Assembly: GCF_023544445.1 (NCBI RefSeq)
Contig: NZ_JALPVJ010000033.1
Location: forward strand, 19,199-83,198
Reading direction: 5' to 3'
DNA: 64,000 bases
Source: Actinoplanes sp. M2I2
GTDB taxonomy: Bacteria > Actinomycetota > Actinomycetes > Mycobacteriales > Micromonosporaceae
Below, in pieces: positions 29,198-36,864 of the stretch. How positions within the stretch are numbered: position 1 is the stretch's first letter; every line of letters begins with the position of its first letter. A model generated the notes under the pieces. It was not told the DNA's origin, did not search any database, and worked only from the letters and a program-made list of their open reading frames with translations. Both the position numbers and the translations under genes were made by a program.

Positions 29198-29524
29198 GTG
29201 ACTCGGACGTTGTCCGGCACCCGTCTGCGCCAACTGCGCCACGCCGCCGGCTACACCGTTGACCAGGCCGCCGAGAAGATCGGCCGCTCCACCCACACCA
29301 TCCGCAGCTACGAGTCCGGCCGGGTCAGCCCGCCCGCTCACGTGCTCGGCGAGATCGCAGCCGTCTACGACTGCCAGGTCTCCGACTTCTATGCCGCCGA
29401 TGGCAGCCAGGACGCCGACGAGCGTCTCGCTGCCATCAAGGCCGCAGCCCGTAACGCCCCACCGCTCGCGCCCGAAGACCTCGGCGTCATCGTCAGCCTG
29501 CTCGCCGCGGCGGTGGCCCCGTGA
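29198..29524 (+). CDS. XRE-family helix-turn-helix regulator
   Basis: 108 residues from GTG 29198, which has AGGGGAG about 9 bases upstream; an ATG at 29162 is in frame but lies in the hairpin end. Residues 5-60 are an HTH_3 domain (LRQLRHAAGYTVDQAAEKIG, then HTIRSYESGRVSPP). The C-terminal 45 residues are acidic and helical. As the only repressor-like gene near int it is the best lysogeny-control candidate. The stop overlaps the next gene, giving a short early operon through 31175. Confidence 0.9.
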   Translation: MTRTLSGTRLRQLRHAAGYTVDQAAEKIGRSTHTIRSYESGRVSPPAHVLGEIAAVYDCQVSDFYAADGSQDADERLAAIKAAARNAPPLAPEDLGVIVSLLAAAVAP

Positions 29525-29697
29525 CCGAAGCCAAGGGAGGTGCCCGGCCTGCCCTTAACAGGCCGGCCACCGAGCGCACCGTAACACCGGCCACCGACAA
29601 GAAGCCGTGGCGTCCGGACCCCCGGCACGTCAAGGCCCTCGACCGGCACATCGCGTACGCCTACGGGCCGGAGAACGTCCGGCGGTGGGCCGCATGA
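29521..29697 (+). CDS. Small basic phage protein, unknown
   Basis: 58 codons from GTG 29521, overlapping the XRE stop and ending over the next ATG, so coupling on both sides supports a real gene. The C-terminal half, KKPWRPDPRHVKALDRHIAYAY-like, is conserved-looking and basic, with Pro/Thr-rich N-terminus. No function can be assigned. Confidence 0.65.
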   Translation: MTEAKGGARPALNRPATERTVTPATDKKPWRPDPRHVKALDRHIAYAYGPENVRRWAA

Positions 29698-31175
29698 CCG
29701 ACAGCTACCCGGCCTGCCCGACGTGCCAGGCCCAGCTCGACCCCGACGGCACATGCTTCGTGTGCGCCCGCGACGAAGCCAGCGTCCTGCTCGACGTGTG
29801 GCCCGACGCCCCACCCGAGATCCACTACGCGCCCGAGCCGGAGCACGCCGACAGCCCCGAGGTCGTCGCGGTGGCCACCCGGCGGCTGCCCGATGAGTTC
29901 TGGGACGCCCGGCCGCTGCACAAGCAGATCCGTCAGGCCGCCTGGGCCACCATGACCCACCCCGACGCCGTGCTGGCCGCCGTGCTGACGCGGGTGGCCG
30001 GCATGGTCCCGCACGAGGTCAAGTTCGACTCCGGCCGAGGCCCGTCCGGCTCGATGAACCTGTTCGCGTGTCTGCTGGCCGGGTCCGGCATCGGCAAGAG
30101 CGAGGCCTCCCGCGCGGCCAGCGAGCTGGTCAAGGTGCCGCACCCGCTCGGCACCATGGACGGCAAGGCCGACTTCGAGGTGTTCCGCGACGGCGTGGGC
30201 GTCGGCACCGGCGAGGGCCTGGCCGAGGTCTACATGGGCACCAAGGAGCGCGACACCACCCGCGTCCACAAGAGCGGCCCGTTCAAGGGCGACCCGATCA
30301 CCGAGAAGGTGCGGGCCCAGGTGCGCCACAACGCCTACTTCTACGTCGACGAGGGCGAGACGCTCACCAAGCTGATGCGTGACCGCCAGGGCGCCATCCT
30401 CGGCGCCACGCTCCGGACCGCATGGGTCGGCGGCACCCTCGGCCAGGCCAACGCCCGCGACGAGACGACCCGCATGGTCCGCTCTGGCGACTACTCCATG
30501 GGGCTGCTCGTCGGTTTCCAGCCCGAGGTCGCCGCGGGTCTGCTGTCCGACGTCGGCCCCGGCACCCCGCAGCGGTTCCTGTGGATCGGCGCGCAGGACA
30601 CCGAGATGCCCGAGGGCGACCACGAGTGGCCAGGCCAGGTCGACGTGCCCGCATGGCCGAAGCAGGGCGTGGTGGAGTTCCCGACCGAGGTGCGCCAGGC
30701 GTTGCGCGCCCAGACCCGCCAGAAGCACCTCGGCGAGGTCCAGGTCGACCCGCTCGACTCCCACGAGCCGCTGATGCGGTGCAAGCTCGCCGCACTGCTG
30801 TGCCTGCTGGACGGGCGCATGCACGTCAACCGCGAGGACTGGCACCTGGCCGGCCTGATCTGGGTCACCTCGTGCGCCATCCGCGACTCGCTGCTGCGCT
30901 TCCAGAAGCGCCAGGCCGACGAGGAGGCCGAGCGTCGCCTCGACCAGAAGACCCAGGAGGCTCGCGCGGTCACGGCCGCCGGGATGCAGGCCTCTGCCGC
31001 TGTCGAGCGGGTTGCTGCACGGATCAAGGCCTTCGCCGAGGACGAGGCGCTGACCGTCGGCGCCGCCCGGCGCAAGCTGCCCGGCCGGGACCGTCCGCTG
31101 CTCGATGCGGCTGTCGAGCACGCGGTCAAGCAGCGGTGGCTGGGACTCGACGGCAACGTCCTCACGGCGCTCTGA
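29694..31175 (+). CDS. P-loop phage replication-type protein (DUF3987/primase-helicase-like)
   Basis: 493 residues. An N-terminal zinc finger CPTC...CFVC (residues 8-11 and 23-26) precedes a P-loop ATPase domain: Walker A LLAGSGIGKSEAS (near 127) and Walker B-like AYFYVDEGE (near 218). The C-terminal 90 residues resemble a winged-helix segment (ERVAARIKAFAEDEALTVGAARRKL). Phage proteins of this layout serve in replication initiation or helicase loading. The DnaA-box array starts 6 bases after its stop, which supports a replication role. Confidence 0.75.
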   Translation: MTDSYPACPTCQAQLDPDGTCFVCARDEASVLLDVWPDAPPEIHYAPEPEHADSPEVVAVATRRLPDEFWDARPLHKQIRQAAWATMTHPDAVLAAVLTRVAGMVPHEVKFDSGRGPSGSMNLFACLLAGSGIGKSEASRAASELVKVPHPLGTMDGKADFEVFRDGVGVGTGEGLAEVYMGTKERDTTRVHKSGPFKGDPITEKVRAQVRHNAYFYVDEGETLTKLMRDRQGAILGATLRTAWVGGTLGQANARDETTRMVRSGDYSMGLLVGFQPEVAAGLLSDVGPGTPQRFLWIGAQDTEMPEGDHEWPGQVDVPAWPKQGVVEFPTEVRQALRAQTRQKHLGEVQVDPLDSHEPLMRCKLAALLCLLDGRMHVNREDWHLAGLIWVTSCAIRDSLLRFQKRQADEEAERRLDQKTQEARAVTAAGMQASAAVERVAARIKAFAEDEALTVGAARRKLPGRDRPLLDAAVEHAVKQRWLGLDGNVLTAL

Positions 31176-31181
31176 GAGGCG

Positions 31182-31387
31182 ATGTGGACATGTGGACATG
31201 TGGACAAGATGTGGACGGGCGAGAGCGATGACCGACGACAAAAGTTCTACGACGAGTACAACTGACGGTAGCTCTGTGTATAGAAAAGAGGGAAATACCC
31301 CCCTTCACGTGACGCGTGAGTCAGAAGCCGATGTGGACATGTCCACATGTCCACATCCCGGCTCGTGTCCACACGGCATGTCCACAT
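31182..31387. other. Candidate phage replication origin: DnaA-box-like array with AT-rich patch
   Basis: Nine sites close to the actinobacterial DnaA box TTGTCCACA (or its complement TGTGGACAA). Four are in one orientation at 31183-31217, three of them tandem at 8-bp period, including a perfect TGTGGACAA at 31199-31207. A second cluster at 31332-31386 has one in the same orientation and four inverted, including the palindrome ATGTGGACATGTCCACAT (31331-31348). Between the clusters is an unusually AT-rich stretch (31228-31310; core near 31276-31299). This resembles a plasmid or oriC-type origin. Confidence 0.65.
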
Positions 31388-31566
31388 CCTTCGAGCCGAC
31401 CGACTGGCGCGCCCGCCTCCAAGCCGCCGTCGCCGAGACCCTCCGCAAACGAGAAGCCAAGCGGGCAGAACGCGCCGAACTCAAACGACGCCGCGACTAC
31501 GGGCTAACCCAACGCCACGGCCAGAAGCTCGCACGGGCACGCCGGCCACCAGGCCGAGACCAATGA
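31378..31566 (+). CDS. Small Arg-rich phage protein
   Basis: 62 residues from ATG 31378; the frame is open from ATG 31228 (112 residues), but that upstream part translates the DnaA-box array and AT-rich patch and has atypical composition, so I prefer the later start. Sequence DWRARLQAAVAETLRKREAK then a strongly basic helix (KRAERAELKRRRDYGL). Its role may be nucleic acid binding. The stop overlaps the HNH start. Confidence 0.6.
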   Translation: MSTSFEPTDWRARLQAAVAETLRKREAKRAERAELKRRRDYGLTQRHGQKLARARRPPGRDQ

Positions 31567-31841
31567 GCAAGGCCTGGGCCGGAGGGTCCACCAGGGCCTG
31601 GCGCACAACCAGGCTGCAGGTCCTCGTACGCGATGGGTATAGGTGCCGGCTCCTGCTATCCCAGGTGTGCACCGGAGTAGCCACCCAGGTCCACCACCTA
31701 CACGGGCGTGGCCGATGCCCAGGGTGCAAGGCAGACCAGCACACCCACCTCGTCGCCTCATGCCAGCCATGCAACGGCAAGGTCGGCGACCCAGGAGCAC
31801 GACGCACAGCACCACAACCGAGGGCAATGACCAAGTGGTGA
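31563..31841 (+). CDS. HNH endonuclease
   Basis: 92 residues. WRTTRLQVLVRDGYRCRL, then VHHLHGRG, CPGC and SCQPCNGKVG give the beta-beta-alpha metal fold with paired cysteines typical of phage HNH proteins. In HK97-type phages an HNH nuclease next to the large terminase assists DNA packaging; the terminase starts 85 bases downstream. No small terminase was recognised, so this gene may be part of the packaging complex. The last 85 bases before terL hold only the terminase ribosome site. Confidence 0.88.
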   Translation: MSKAWAGGSTRAWRTTRLQVLVRDGYRCRLLLSQVCTGVATQVHHLHGRGRCPGCKADQHTHLVASCQPCNGKVGDPGARRTAPQPRAMTKW

Positions 31842-31926
31842 GCGCTCTGACCAGGCGATTCTTCCCAACCCAGGGGCCCCGGACATCCACGCCCTAGTGT
31901 CCATTTTTTGTTTGCGGAGAGTGACC

Positions 31927-33498
31927 ATGACTGCCGTTCTTGCCGAGCCGGTGCTGGGCTCGATCTCGCCTCGTCTGTACACGCCGCCGCTCGTTCAGGG
32001 GCCACCTGGGCAGTGCGGTTGCGGCTGTGCGCTCGGTGAGACGACGTCGTACGGGTTCAAGGTCGAGCGGTTCGCCGCCGAGAAGCTGGGCCGGCCGCTG
32101 TGGCCGTGGCAGCGCTGGCTCGTGATCCATGCCGGCGAGCTCCTCGAGGACGGGACGCCTCGGTTCCGCCGGGTGATCGTCACGGTGGGCCGCCAGAACG
32201 GCAAGACGGAGGCGGTGCTCGCGCTGACGCTCTACTGGCTGTTCGAGGAGAAGAAGCCGAGCATCCTGGGCACGTCGACGCTCACGAAGTACGCCAAGAA
32301 GCCCTGGTTCAGCGCGTTCAAGATGGCCGTGGGCAGCCCTGAGCTCGTGCACGACATGCCGGAGAACCCGCACCGCAAGGCGATCCGTAAGGCGGCCGGT
32401 GAGGAGGAGTGGTGGACAGCCGACGACTGCCACTACTCGGTGGCCGCGAGCAACGCCGAGGGCGGCCGGTCGATGTCGAATCAGCGGGTCATCGCCGACG
32501 AGCTGGCGAAGCAGTACAACATGGAGGCCTACTCGGCCGCCTACTACTCGATGGATGCCTTCGAGGACGCGCAGTACTTCGGGCTGACGACGCCGGACCC
32601 GAAGGGCGTGCTGTGGATGGAGCTGCGCGCGTCGGCGCTGGAGTTCATGGACTCCGGCGAGGGTGACGAGACGCTGGGCCTGTTCGAGTGGTCGGTGCCG
32701 GAGGGTGCTGACCCGGCCGACCCGCAGATGCTGGCCATGGCGAACCCGACGATGGACCGGCCGGGTGGCAAGCGGTCGGCGCGGCTGGTGCGTGAGGCGC
32801 GTGCGGCCCTCGCGAAGGGTGGCGAGCTGCTGCGCACCTTCCGCACGGAGATCATGTGCGAGCTCCTCGAGGACGCCGACGCGGTCATCGACCTCGCCGC
32901 GTGGGTGCGCTGTATCGACCCCGGCGACCTCGAGGCCTACCGCAGCAGCGTGGCGTGGTGCTTCGACGTCGCGCCGAGCATGCAGCACGCGGCCCTCTAC
33001 GCCGCGGCGGTGCTGCCCGACGGCCGGGTCCGGATCGACGCCGTGACGGCCTGGGAGGGCCCCGGCTGCGTCGACCAGGCGGCGCGCGAGCTGCCCGCGC
33101 TGGTGGCCCGGGCCAAGCCGCGCGCGTTCGGCTGGTTGCCGTCGGGGCCGGCCGCCGCCGTCGGTGCCCGTCTGGCTGACCGGTCGCAGCCCGGCCGGCG
33201 CGCGGTGTGGCCGCCGCCCGGGGTGGCCGTGGAGGAGATCCGCGGCGAGCTGACGCAGGTCTGCATGGGCTTCTCGGCCCTAGTCGCCGCCGACGGCCTG
33301 GCGCACAGCGCCGATCCGCTGCTCGACGACAACGTGGAGAACGCCGAGAAGGCGTTCCGGGGCGACGCCTGGGTGTTCTCCCGCAAGGGCGCTGGGGACG
33401 TCGACGCGATGTACGCGGCGGCCGGTGCGGCTCATCTGGCGCGGACGCTTCCGGCGCCGGCGGGCAGGGTTCGGCTGGTCGGTCCCCGCGGCTCGTGA
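31927..33498 (+). CDS. Phage terminase large subunit
   Basis: 523 residues. The ATPase half has PLWPWQRWLVIHA (adenine-binding region), Walker A VGRQNGKTEAV near 88 and Walker B VIADELAKQ. The nuclease half begins near 335 with CFDVAPSMQHAALYAAAV. It pumps DNA into proheads and cuts concatemers. The ATG at 31927 is chosen because GGAGAG lies 6 bases upstream. It is followed 37 bases later by the portal gene. Confidence 0.93.
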   Translation: MTAVLAEPVLGSISPRLYTPPLVQGPPGQCGCGCALGETTSYGFKVERFAAEKLGRPLWPWQRWLVIHAGELLEDGTPRFRRVIVTVGRQNGKTEAVLALTLYWLFEEKKPSILGTSTLTKYAKKPWFSAFKMAVGSPELVHDMPENPHRKAIRKAAGEEEWWTADDCHYSVAASNAEGGRSMSNQRVIADELAKQYNMEAYSAAYYSMDAFEDAQYFGLTTPDPKGVLWMELRASALEFMDSGEGDETLGLFEWSVPEGADPADPQMLAMANPTMDRPGGKRSARLVREARAALAKGGELLRTFRTEIMCELLEDADAVIDLAAWVRCIDPGDLEAYRSSVAWCFDVAPSMQHAALYAAAVLPDGRVRIDAVTAWEGPGCVDQAARELPALVARAKPRAFGWLPSGPAAAVGARLADRSQPGRRAVWPPPGVAVEEIRGELTQVCMGFSALVAADGLAHSADPLLDDNVENAEKAFRGDAWVFSRKGAGDVDAMYAAAGAAHLARTLPAPAGRVRLVGPRGS

Positions 33499-33535
33499 TT
33501 GCAGACCGTAGGCGTTTCGTATTAGGGGTTGTACC

Positions 33536-34768
33536 ATGCCAGGCATGGCCCTGGTTGATCGCGTGCGCGCGGTCTTCGGCATGTCCCCGCGCCGAGTCGA
33601 GTTCTCAGAGTCGGCCCCGAAGCCGATCGACGACCTGATCCAGGAGATCTACGACAGCATCGGCCGAGTCAGCCGGGCCGATGCCCTGTCGGTGCCTGCG
33701 GTCAAGCGCGGCCGCGACCTCGTCTGCGCGGTGGCCACGCTGCCGCTGGAGACGGTCGACCGGAACCGCCGGATCATCGACGTGCCGTTGCTCGAGCAGC
33801 TGGACGACAACACGACGAACGTCGCCGTCCTGGCGATGGTCATCGAGGACCTGCTGTTCGAGTCGGTGTCGTACCTACTGGTGACGGCCCGCGACGAGGA
33901 CGACTTCCCCGAGAAGGTCCGCCACGTCGACGTGTCGTCGGTGTCGACCAGGCCGCCGACGGGCATGACCGACCACCACCCGCTGCCGTCCGGGATCGAC
34001 CCGCGCGAGCTGATCTGGGTCGAGGGCAAGCCGGTCAGCAAGCGGGACGTGAAGAGGTTCGACAGCCCGAACAGCCCGCTGCTGCGCGACGGGAGCCGGG
34101 CCATCAAGCGCGCGGTGGCCCTCGACAAGGCCGCCGAGCTGTTCGCCGACAACCCGCGGCCGCAGGACTTCTTCACGCCGGCTGATCCGTCGGCCGACCC
34201 GGGTGACGACGAGGAGATCTCGGAGGCGCTGACCCGGTGGTCGTTCTGGCGCCGCAAGCGGGTCACGGGCTACGTCCCGGCGAGCCTGAAGTACAACCAG
34301 GTGCAGCAGCCGACCCCCGTCGACCTCCAGCTGGTGCAGCTGCAGGAGCGGGCGGCCCTGGACATCGCCGTCGCGATCGGCCTGAACCCGAACGACGTCG
34401 GTGTCAACGTCACCACGCGCACCTACGCGAACATCGTCGACGAGCGGCAGAACCGCATCAACGACCTGCTGAGCCCGTACATGGCCGCGATCACGCAGCG
34501 CCTGTCGATGGGCGACATCACCCGCCCGGGCCAGAAGGTCCGCTTCGACCTGGACGACTTCCTCCGGGCCGACCCGAAGACCCGCGCCGAGGTCGCGCAG
34601 ATGCAGATCGCGATGGGCGTCACCGACGCTGCCGAGGTCCGCGAGAACGAGGGCCTGCCGCCCCGCGCCATCCAAGCCCCCGCCGCGGCACCTAGCGCCG
34701 CTCCGCTCGCGCCGCGGCGGGTCACATCCACCCTCGGGGTGCCGGCACGAGAGACCGAGGCCGCCTGA
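33536..34768 (+). CDS. Phage portal protein
   Basis: 410 residues with an HK97-like portal pattern: an early helical segment (AVKRGRDLVCAVATLPLE), the block ERAALDIAVAIGLNPNDVGVN (typical of the clip/stem region), and a C-terminal helical crown rich in Ala/Pro. It forms the dodecameric vertex for DNA entry and tail attachment. The stop overlaps the start of the protease-capsid gene by one base. Confidence 0.88.
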   Translation: MPGMALVDRVRAVFGMSPRRVEFSESAPKPIDDLIQEIYDSIGRVSRADALSVPAVKRGRDLVCAVATLPLETVDRNRRIIDVPLLEQLDDNTTNVAVLAMVIEDLLFESVSYLLVTARDEDDFPEKVRHVDVSSVSTRPPTGMTDHHPLPSGIDPRELIWVEGKPVSKRDVKRFDSPNSPLLRDGSRAIKRAVALDKAAELFADNPRPQDFFTPADPSADPGDDEEISEALTRWSFWRRKRVTGYVPASLKYNQVQQPTPVDLQLVQLQERAALDIAVAIGLNPNDVGVNVTTRTYANIVDERQNRINDLLSPYMAAITQRLSMGDITRPGQKVRFDLDDFLRADPKTRAEVAQMQIAMGVTDAAEVRENEGLPPRAIQAPAAAPSAAPLAPRRVTSTLGVPARETEAA

Positions 34769-36456
34769 TGGAGTTCCTCGAGTTCGACGACCTGACCGCC
34801 GCGACGTTCTCCGTCGACGACGAGCGCCGCACGATCCGCGGCGTGGTCATCCCCTGGGGCAAGCTCGGCCGGCACCGCAACGGCCGCACCTGGCGGTTCT
34901 CCCGGGGCAGCCTGAAGCTCGGCCACGCGAAGTACATCCGGCTGAACCACGAGCACGACCAGGGCCAGCGCCTTGGCCGCGGCATCTCCGCTGAGGACAC
35001 CGACGAGGGCTTCGTCATGACCTTCAAGGTCTTCGACGGGCCGGAGGGTGACAAGGCGCTCGCCATGGCGAAGTCGGGCCGGAAGACCGGCTTGTCCGTC
35101 GAGGTCGACATCGACGCCCTGGACATGAGCAGCGACCCGGAGAACACGGGTGCCCTGCTCGTCGACATGGCGAATCTGACCGGTGTCGGCTTCGTCAAGA
35201 ACCCCGCATTCACCGACTCTCGCCTCATCTCCGTGATGGCGAGTGACGACAACGGAAGGACCGGCATGGACCCGGACACCGAAACCACGCCGGCCACCCC
35301 GCCGGCTCCCGCCCCGCTGGCGTTCTCGGCCGAGCAGGTCGCCTGGATGCAGGCGAACGGCCTCGGCGGTCAGCCTGCCGCGCCGGCCGCCCGGCCGACC
35401 TTCGTCGACCCCGCCCCGGCCGCTCGTGCCGTGGTCACCGAGCCCGTGCCGTATCGCTTCGACGCCGACAACAACCTGGTCAGCGGGTCGCACGACTTCG
35501 GCATGGACATGATCCAGGGGCTGAACCCGGCGTTCGGTGACACCACCGCCCGTCGCCGGGTCGAGGAGTTCATCGCCGAGCAGTTCGACGTGGCCAGCAG
35601 CAACGTGACGGCGCTGAACCCGACCGTCAACACGAGCCGCTACATCGACCAGCGGGAGTTCCGCTCGCCGGTGTGGGACCGGATCTTCAAGGGTGCCCCG
35701 ATCAACGGGATCCAGCCGTTCGCGTGGCCGAAGTTCAACTCGGCCTCGGGCCTGGTGCAGGCGCACACCGAGGGTGTCGAGCCGACCTCGGGCACCTTCA
35801 CCAACACCAACCAGACGGTCACCCCGACCGCCACGTCCGGCAAGGCGAAGATCACCCGCGAGACCTGGGACATGGGCGGCATGCCCGGCGTCGGCAACCT
35901 CATCTGGAAGCAGATGACCCGCGGCTACCAGGAAGCCCTGGAGGCCAAGGCCATCGCAACCCTCGACGCCGCGTCGCCGGCGTCGCTGGGTACCTTCACC
36001 ACGGGTGGCGGCACCACCGGTCAGACGCTGTCGGCCGAGCTGATCCAGGCGTTCGCCCGGCTGCACTTCGTGCGCGGCGGCTTCACCATGGACAGCCTGT
36101 TCGCGCAGATTGACCTCTACCTCGCCCTGGTCGGCGCACGCGACGGCTCCGGCCGGCCGCTGTTCCCGGCCATGGGCCCGTCGAACGCGAACGGCACCGT
36201 CCGGGACCGGTTCGGCGCTGTCGACGTCAACGGCGTCCTGGCGCTCCCCTCGTGGGCGCTCGCCGCGACCGGCATCGTCGCCGCGTCGAGCTACCTGTTC
36301 GACAGTCTCGCCGTCGACGGCTGGGCGACCACGCCGCGGCAGCTGCTCATGCCGGAGATCGAGGTGGCCCACGTCTACATGGGCATCTGGGGCTACTCGG
36401 CCGCCGCGATCAACGACATCAACGGTGTCCGCGAGCTCATCTACGACCCGGCGTAA
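34768..36456 (+). CDS. Fused prohead protease - major capsid protein
   Basis: 562 residues combining two normally separate proteins. Residues 1 to about 165 are an HK97-type (S78/U35) prohead protease with catalytic His in LNHEHDQ (near 60) and Ser in LSVEVD (near 110). A Pro/Ala linker (about 165-215) follows, then a capsid domain (about 225-562, with RYIDQREFRSPVWDRIF and a C-terminal YMGIWGYSAAAINDING). Fusions of this kind are known in very small actinophages. Self-cleavage in the linker would release mature capsid, by inference. No separate scaffold gene is seen. Confidence 0.88.
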   Translation: MEFLEFDDLTAATFSVDDERRTIRGVVIPWGKLGRHRNGRTWRFSRGSLKLGHAKYIRLNHEHDQGQRLGRGISAEDTDEGFVMTFKVFDGPEGDKALAMAKSGRKTGLSVEVDIDALDMSSDPENTGALLVDMANLTGVGFVKNPAFTDSRLISVMASDDNGRTGMDPDTETTPATPPAPAPLAFSAEQVAWMQANGLGGQPAAPAARPTFVDPAPAARAVVTEPVPYRFDADNNLVSGSHDFGMDMIQGLNPAFGDTTARRRVEEFIAEQFDVASSNVTALNPTVNTSRYIDQREFRSPVWDRIFKGAPINGIQPFAWPKFNSASGLVQAHTEGVEPTSGTFTNTNQTVTPTATSGKAKITRETWDMGGMPGVGNLIWKQMTRGYQEALEAKAIATLDAASPASLGTFTTGGGTTGQTLSAELIQAFARLHFVRGGFTMDSLFAQIDLYLALVGARDGSGRPLFPAMGPSNANGTVRDRFGAVDVNGVLALPSWALAATGIVAASSYLFDSLAVDGWATTPRQLLMPEIEVAHVYMGIWGYSAAAINDINGVRELIYDPA

Positions 36457-36465
36457 GGAGACCCC

Positions 36466-36801
36466 ATGCCGAGCAACACCACCCCCGCCGCGCCGGTGAC
36501 CACCGAGGTCGACCGGCTGCGCGCGGAGAACGAGAAGCTGCAGGGCGAGCTGGCCGACGCTCGGGCCAACGCCGTCGTGCAGCCGAACACCACGCCGACC
36601 CCGCGGGAGCCGAAGTTCGGCCTCTCCGAGGGCCAGCGCGCCGACCTCGAGCTGCACGGCAAGACCGTCAGCCCGTTCACCGGCGCCCGGCAGGTCGGCG
36701 ACGGCGAGCCCGGCACCGCGCCGCGGGTCGTCGACCAGGACACGTTCGAGAAGGTGCCCGACAAGGCGACCGGCGCCGCGCCGGACCCGCTCGTCAAGTA
36801 A
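36466..36801 (+). CDS. Small virion-module protein, unknown
   Basis: 111 residues, started by ATG 36466 with AAGGAG upstream. Residues 14-40 form a short coiled coil (VDRLRAENEKLQGELADARA). The remainder is polar and mostly unstructured, with FGLSEGQRADLELHG. Position directly after the capsid gene suggests a capsid-associated or head-tail role. I recognise no family. Confidence 0.7.
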   Translation: MPSNTTPAAPVTTEVDRLRAENEKLQGELADARANAVVQPNTTPTPREPKFGLSEGQRADLELHGKTVSPFTGARQVGDGEPGTAPRVVDQDTFEKVPDKATGAAPDPLVK

Positions 36802-36864
36802 TCCGCTCCCGCGCCGGTCCGGTGGGGCCTGGCCGGTGCGGGCCCAGCACGGAAGGAGGTGACC

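Noticed and set aside
31228..31377. Coding extension of the small Arg-rich phage protein
   Set aside because: The stretch is AT-rich and carries the DnaA-box array, and its translation (ADVDMSTCPHPGSCPHG) merely reads repeats. I prefer ATG 31378, though the longer form is not excluded.
31563..31841. IscB-type nuclease partner for the candidate structured RNA
   Set aside because: The protein is only 92 residues with a plain HNH fold. It has no RuvC or PLMP regions, so it is better explained as the packaging-associated HNH nuclease.
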